Part shown: positions 61,924 to 64,000 of the stretch, one piece after another
Position numbering within the stretch: the stretch's first letter is position 1
Layout: the number at the start of each line of letters is the position of its first letter
Assembly (NCBI RefSeq): GCF_020784725.1
Contig: NZ_JAJGTZ010000044.1
Span: forward strand, 124,001-188,000
From: Limosilactobacillus reuteri
GTDB taxonomy: Bacteria > Bacillota > Bacilli > Lactobacillales > Lactobacillaceae
Direction of reading: 5' to 3'
Length of the DNA: 64,000 nt
The notes under the pieces: model-generated
Database searches by the model: none
What the model saw: the letters and a program-made list of their open reading frames with translations, nothing else
Told to the model about the DNA's origin: nothing
Program-made: the position numbers and the translations under genes

Positions 61924-64000
61924 TGGAAAAGTTGAAATCTGTATTGATTATTGGAGCAGGAGCTAACGATGTTCAACACGGGGATGAGCTTGATTCTGCT
62001 ATTTACCAAGTTTCACGAGTTTTTAAACAAATGAAGATAAAAACTATCTTAGCAGATGATAATCCATTTTCGGTAAGCTTAGAAAATGTTGATCACGGTT
62101 GTATTATCCCATTAAAAGTCGAAAGTCTAGTGGATATTATTAATAAGTTTCATCCAGACGCAATTTTACCTACGCTAGGTAATCGGCGAGCTTTTGAACT
62201 TACCCAAGAATTGCTAGAAAAGGGAATTATTCGTAAAGAAAATATTAAACTGCTAGGAGTTCCTGAGGCAACTGTTCGTCAAATTAATAGCGCTGTTTTA
62301 CTTGAACGAACGCTTCGTCAAATGGAAGCCCCGGTTAAGAAAAGCGTAACGGTTAATAATTACCAGGATGCTTTGGATGAGGCAACTAAACTAGGATATC
62401 CAGTTATTATTAGGTCGGTATTACCGAAGAGTAGTAGTACACGTAAAATTGTGCATGATCGAAGTGAATTGGCAAATGCGGTAAAGGTTTGTTTGAGCCA
62501 GTCGCGGGCGGAACAAGTAGTAGTTCAGCAAAGTCTTGCCGGCTATAAGGAAATTGAAGTCGTCGTTCAACGTGATAGCTCTGGAACAATGATGATGTTG
62601 TCAATGATTGAGGATATGGACCCAATTGGTATCCATGCTGGTGATTCAATTGCCTTCAATCCTGTTCAAACACTTCGCGATCGGCAGATTCAAGACATTC
62701 GGGATACGGCTTTTGCTATTACCCGCAAATTAAGAATTGTCGGCACAAATCATATACAGTTTGCCCTAAACCCAAATAGTGATCGTTTTTATGTCATTAA
62801 GAGCAGTCCATACTTTGATCGAATTACAGCGTTTGTGGCGCAATCAACTGGTTACCCAATTGCTCAAGTAACAGCACAATTATATGCGGGAAAGCATTTG
62901 CGGGACATTGATCTTGGGGAAAATTATGTTCATCATGCAGCTCTTATTGAACCAACGATGGATCATATTGCTGCACGAGTTCCAATATGGGGATTCAGCG
63001 ATTTACCAAAAGCTAGTCGGTTACTTGGAACGGAAAAACGGTCGGTTGGGACGGTTTTTGGTATCGGTCGCAGTACTATTGAAGCGCTTTTCAAAGCTAT
63101 CGAATCCCGTTATCACGAGCCAGCTGACTTTCATCTTGCCGCCCAAAAGCAATTGACTGATGACCAATTAATCGCCAAAATTGTCCATCCAGAAGCAGGA
63201 CGACTTTTTGTATTAATTGAAGCAATGCAGAGAGGGTATTCAGTTAACGAATTAGCAGAGATGACAAAGATTGACCCATTTTATTTTGAACAAATTAATA
63301 AAATGCGGCTGTTGATTCGGGAAATTACTGAGCATCCAAATAAAGAACCGGTTTTACAAAAAGCAAAGAGTTACGGCTTAAGCAATCAACTTATTGCAAG
63401 ACTATGGAAAACTACCCCTGAGCAAGTTTATCAGATGAGTTTAGATCACCAATTGTTGACAAGGTACAAGGAAATCGAACCATCAGCCGGAGAGTTTGAT
63501 CAACATACTTATAGTTTTTACTCTGCCTATGAAGAAGAAAATGAAATTAGTCGAACTTCCCAACCGAGTGCCCTTGTAATTGGCACCGGGGGACTACGAT
63601 TAGGATTAAGTAATTCTGGTGATTACTTTGTTGCTATGATATTAAAAGAGCTTCATAATGAGGGCTTTAATAATGTCATTGTAAATTCGAATCCTAGTTC
63701 AGTTACCTTTAATCCAGAGTTAGCTGAAAAACGCTATGTTGAGCCAGTAACGATTGAAAATATTTTGCAGATATTACGGATAGAGCAACCCCAGTATTTG
63801 TTTATTCCTGCTAGTTATAGTAAATTATTGACATCATTGCAGAATTATGACTTAGATGTAAAAATCATCGTAATTCCAGATGAATTACCAACTACTGCTG
63901 CTAGTAGCGATAGGCAACGTTACTCCTTCAATTATGTCTATGATGGTAATTATGCTTATCCATTAGGGACAATGACTGATCTTTTTTCGCCAATTGCATT
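61923..64000 (+). CDS. carB: CarB-like carbamoyl-phosphate synthase large subunit with degenerate ATP-grasp motifs (3' end beyond window)
   Basis: At least 692 residues, open to the window edge. Overall layout is CarB: MDPIGIHAGDSIAFNPVQTL, QFALNPNSDRFYVI, STGYPIAQVTAQLYAG, GTEKRSVGTVFGIG, then the YSFYSAYEEENE junction to the second half. Key sites are lost: the N-terminal GSGPIVIGQ loop reads GAGANDVQH, the glycine loop of RPSFTLGGTGG reads RSVLPKSSS, the Mg-binding EVNPR is KSSPY (K293, S295), and the second-half GSGPIRIGQ reads GTGGLRLGL. No frameshift or stop is seen. Catalysis by the canonical route looks impossible. Confidence 0.88.
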   Translation, partial: MEKLKSVLIIGAGANDVQHGDELDSAIYQVSRVFKQMKIKTILADDNPFSVSLENVDHGCIIPLKVESLVDIINKFHPDAILPTLGNRRAFELTQELLEKGIIRKENIKLLGVPEATVRQINSAVLLERTLRQMEAPVKKSVTVNNYQDALDEATKLGYPVIIRSVLPKSSSTRKIVHDRSELANAVKVCLSQSRAEQVVVQQSLAGYKEIEVVVQRDSSGTMMMLSMIEDMDPIGIHAGDSIAFNPVQTLRDRQIQDIRDTAFAITRKLRIVGTNHIQFALNPNSDRFYVIKSSPYFDRITAFVAQSTGYPIAQVTAQLYAGKHLRDIDLGENYVHHAALIEPTMDHIAARVPIWGFSDLPKASRLLGTEKRSVGTVFGIGRSTIEALFKAIESRYHEPADFHLAAQKQLTDDQLIAKIVHPEAGRLFVLIEAMQRGYSVNELAEMTKIDPFYFEQINKMRLLIREITEHPNKEPVLQKAKSYGLSNQLIARLWKTTPEQVYQMSLDHQLLTRYKEIEPSAGEFDQHTYSFYSAYEEENEISRTSQPSALVIGTGGLRLGLSNSGDYFVAMILKELHNEGFNNVIVNSNPSSVTFNPELAEKRYVEPVTIENILQILRIEQPQYLFIPASYSKLLTSLQNYDLDVKIIVIPDELPTTAASSDRQRYSFNYVYDGNYAYPLGTMTDLFSPIA

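Noticed and set aside
62884-63156. 90-codon plus-strand frame inside carB
   Set aside because: Out-of-frame shadow of the open carB frame; no homology seen.
1-64000. CRISPR arrays, tRNA genes, insertion sequences, prophage
   Set aside because: No regularly spaced repeats, cloverleaf sequences, transposase or phage structural genes were found on reading both strands. The only recombinase is the one in the hsdS locus.

Overview
The window looks like chromosome of a heterofermentative lactobacillus, most likely Limosilactobacillus reuteri or a close relative. This is inferred from the AT-rich Firmicute sequence, AAGGAGG-type ribosome binding sites, a type B RNase P RNA, a mevalonate pathway cluster in the order mvk-mvaD-pmk-fni, an L-lactate dehydrogenase and the dinG/dnaD/ponA/recU/gpsB/rnpB neighbourhood. 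No tRNA, rRNA operon, IS element, prophage or CRISPR array was seen.

Layout. 1-7270: a type I restriction-modification locus (hsdM, a split hsdS set with its own tyrosine recombinase, hsdR) arranged as a DNA-inversion switch with four copies of one 14-bp site. 7278-8240: an orphan HigA-like antitoxin and three tandem genes for 36-41 residue single-helix peptides. 8350-14400: nucleoside hydrolase, voltage-gated-type K+ channel, YfhO-type membrane protein and an MFS transporter. 14570-18160: ComX/SigH-like sigma factor, then a thioesterase divergent from menB-menE. 18370-20730: feoA-feoB plus a small Cys-containing Feo partner, for ferrous iron uptake. 20950-27390: sufC-D-S-U-B plus a SufT-like gene (Fe-S cluster assembly), followed by an Rgg-type regulator. 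27599-31354: orphan NarL-type response regulator, a probable small RNA, a cytochrome b5-like protein, a HAD phosphatase and an rRNA m5C methyltransferase. 31373-37072: SPFH protein, LytST two-component system, LrgAB and L-LDH, which together read as a pyruvate/lactate module. 37148-41520: ROK fructokinase, LacI repressor and GH36 alpha-galactosidase with matching operators, a raffinose/melibiose-type regulon. 41563-46250: YagU-like protein and the mevalonate operon. 46466-56188: dinG, ypmB-like, dnaD, EamA permease, pbp1A/recU, ypsA, gpsB and rnpB. 56468-60761: NrdI-like flavoprotein, YpsC/RlmL-type methyltransferase, RNase H-like protein, EbsA-like protein, lspA and rluD. 60838-64000: a carA-carB pair running off the window.

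Most notable: (1) the hsdS inversion system, whose sites would allow two N-terminal and two C-terminal target-recognition halves to be joined in all four combinations; (2) a carA/carB-like pair in which the glutaminase Cys-His-Glu triad and the recognisable ATP-grasp motifs are replaced although both frames are intact, suggesting a conserved pseudo-enzyme or a repurposed complex; (3) three tandem micro-membrane-protein genes sharing a P-[IM]-Y motif; (4) a dispersed ~140-200 bp structured repeat present three times; (5) a candidate small RNA at 28424-28511 with its own promoter and terminator.
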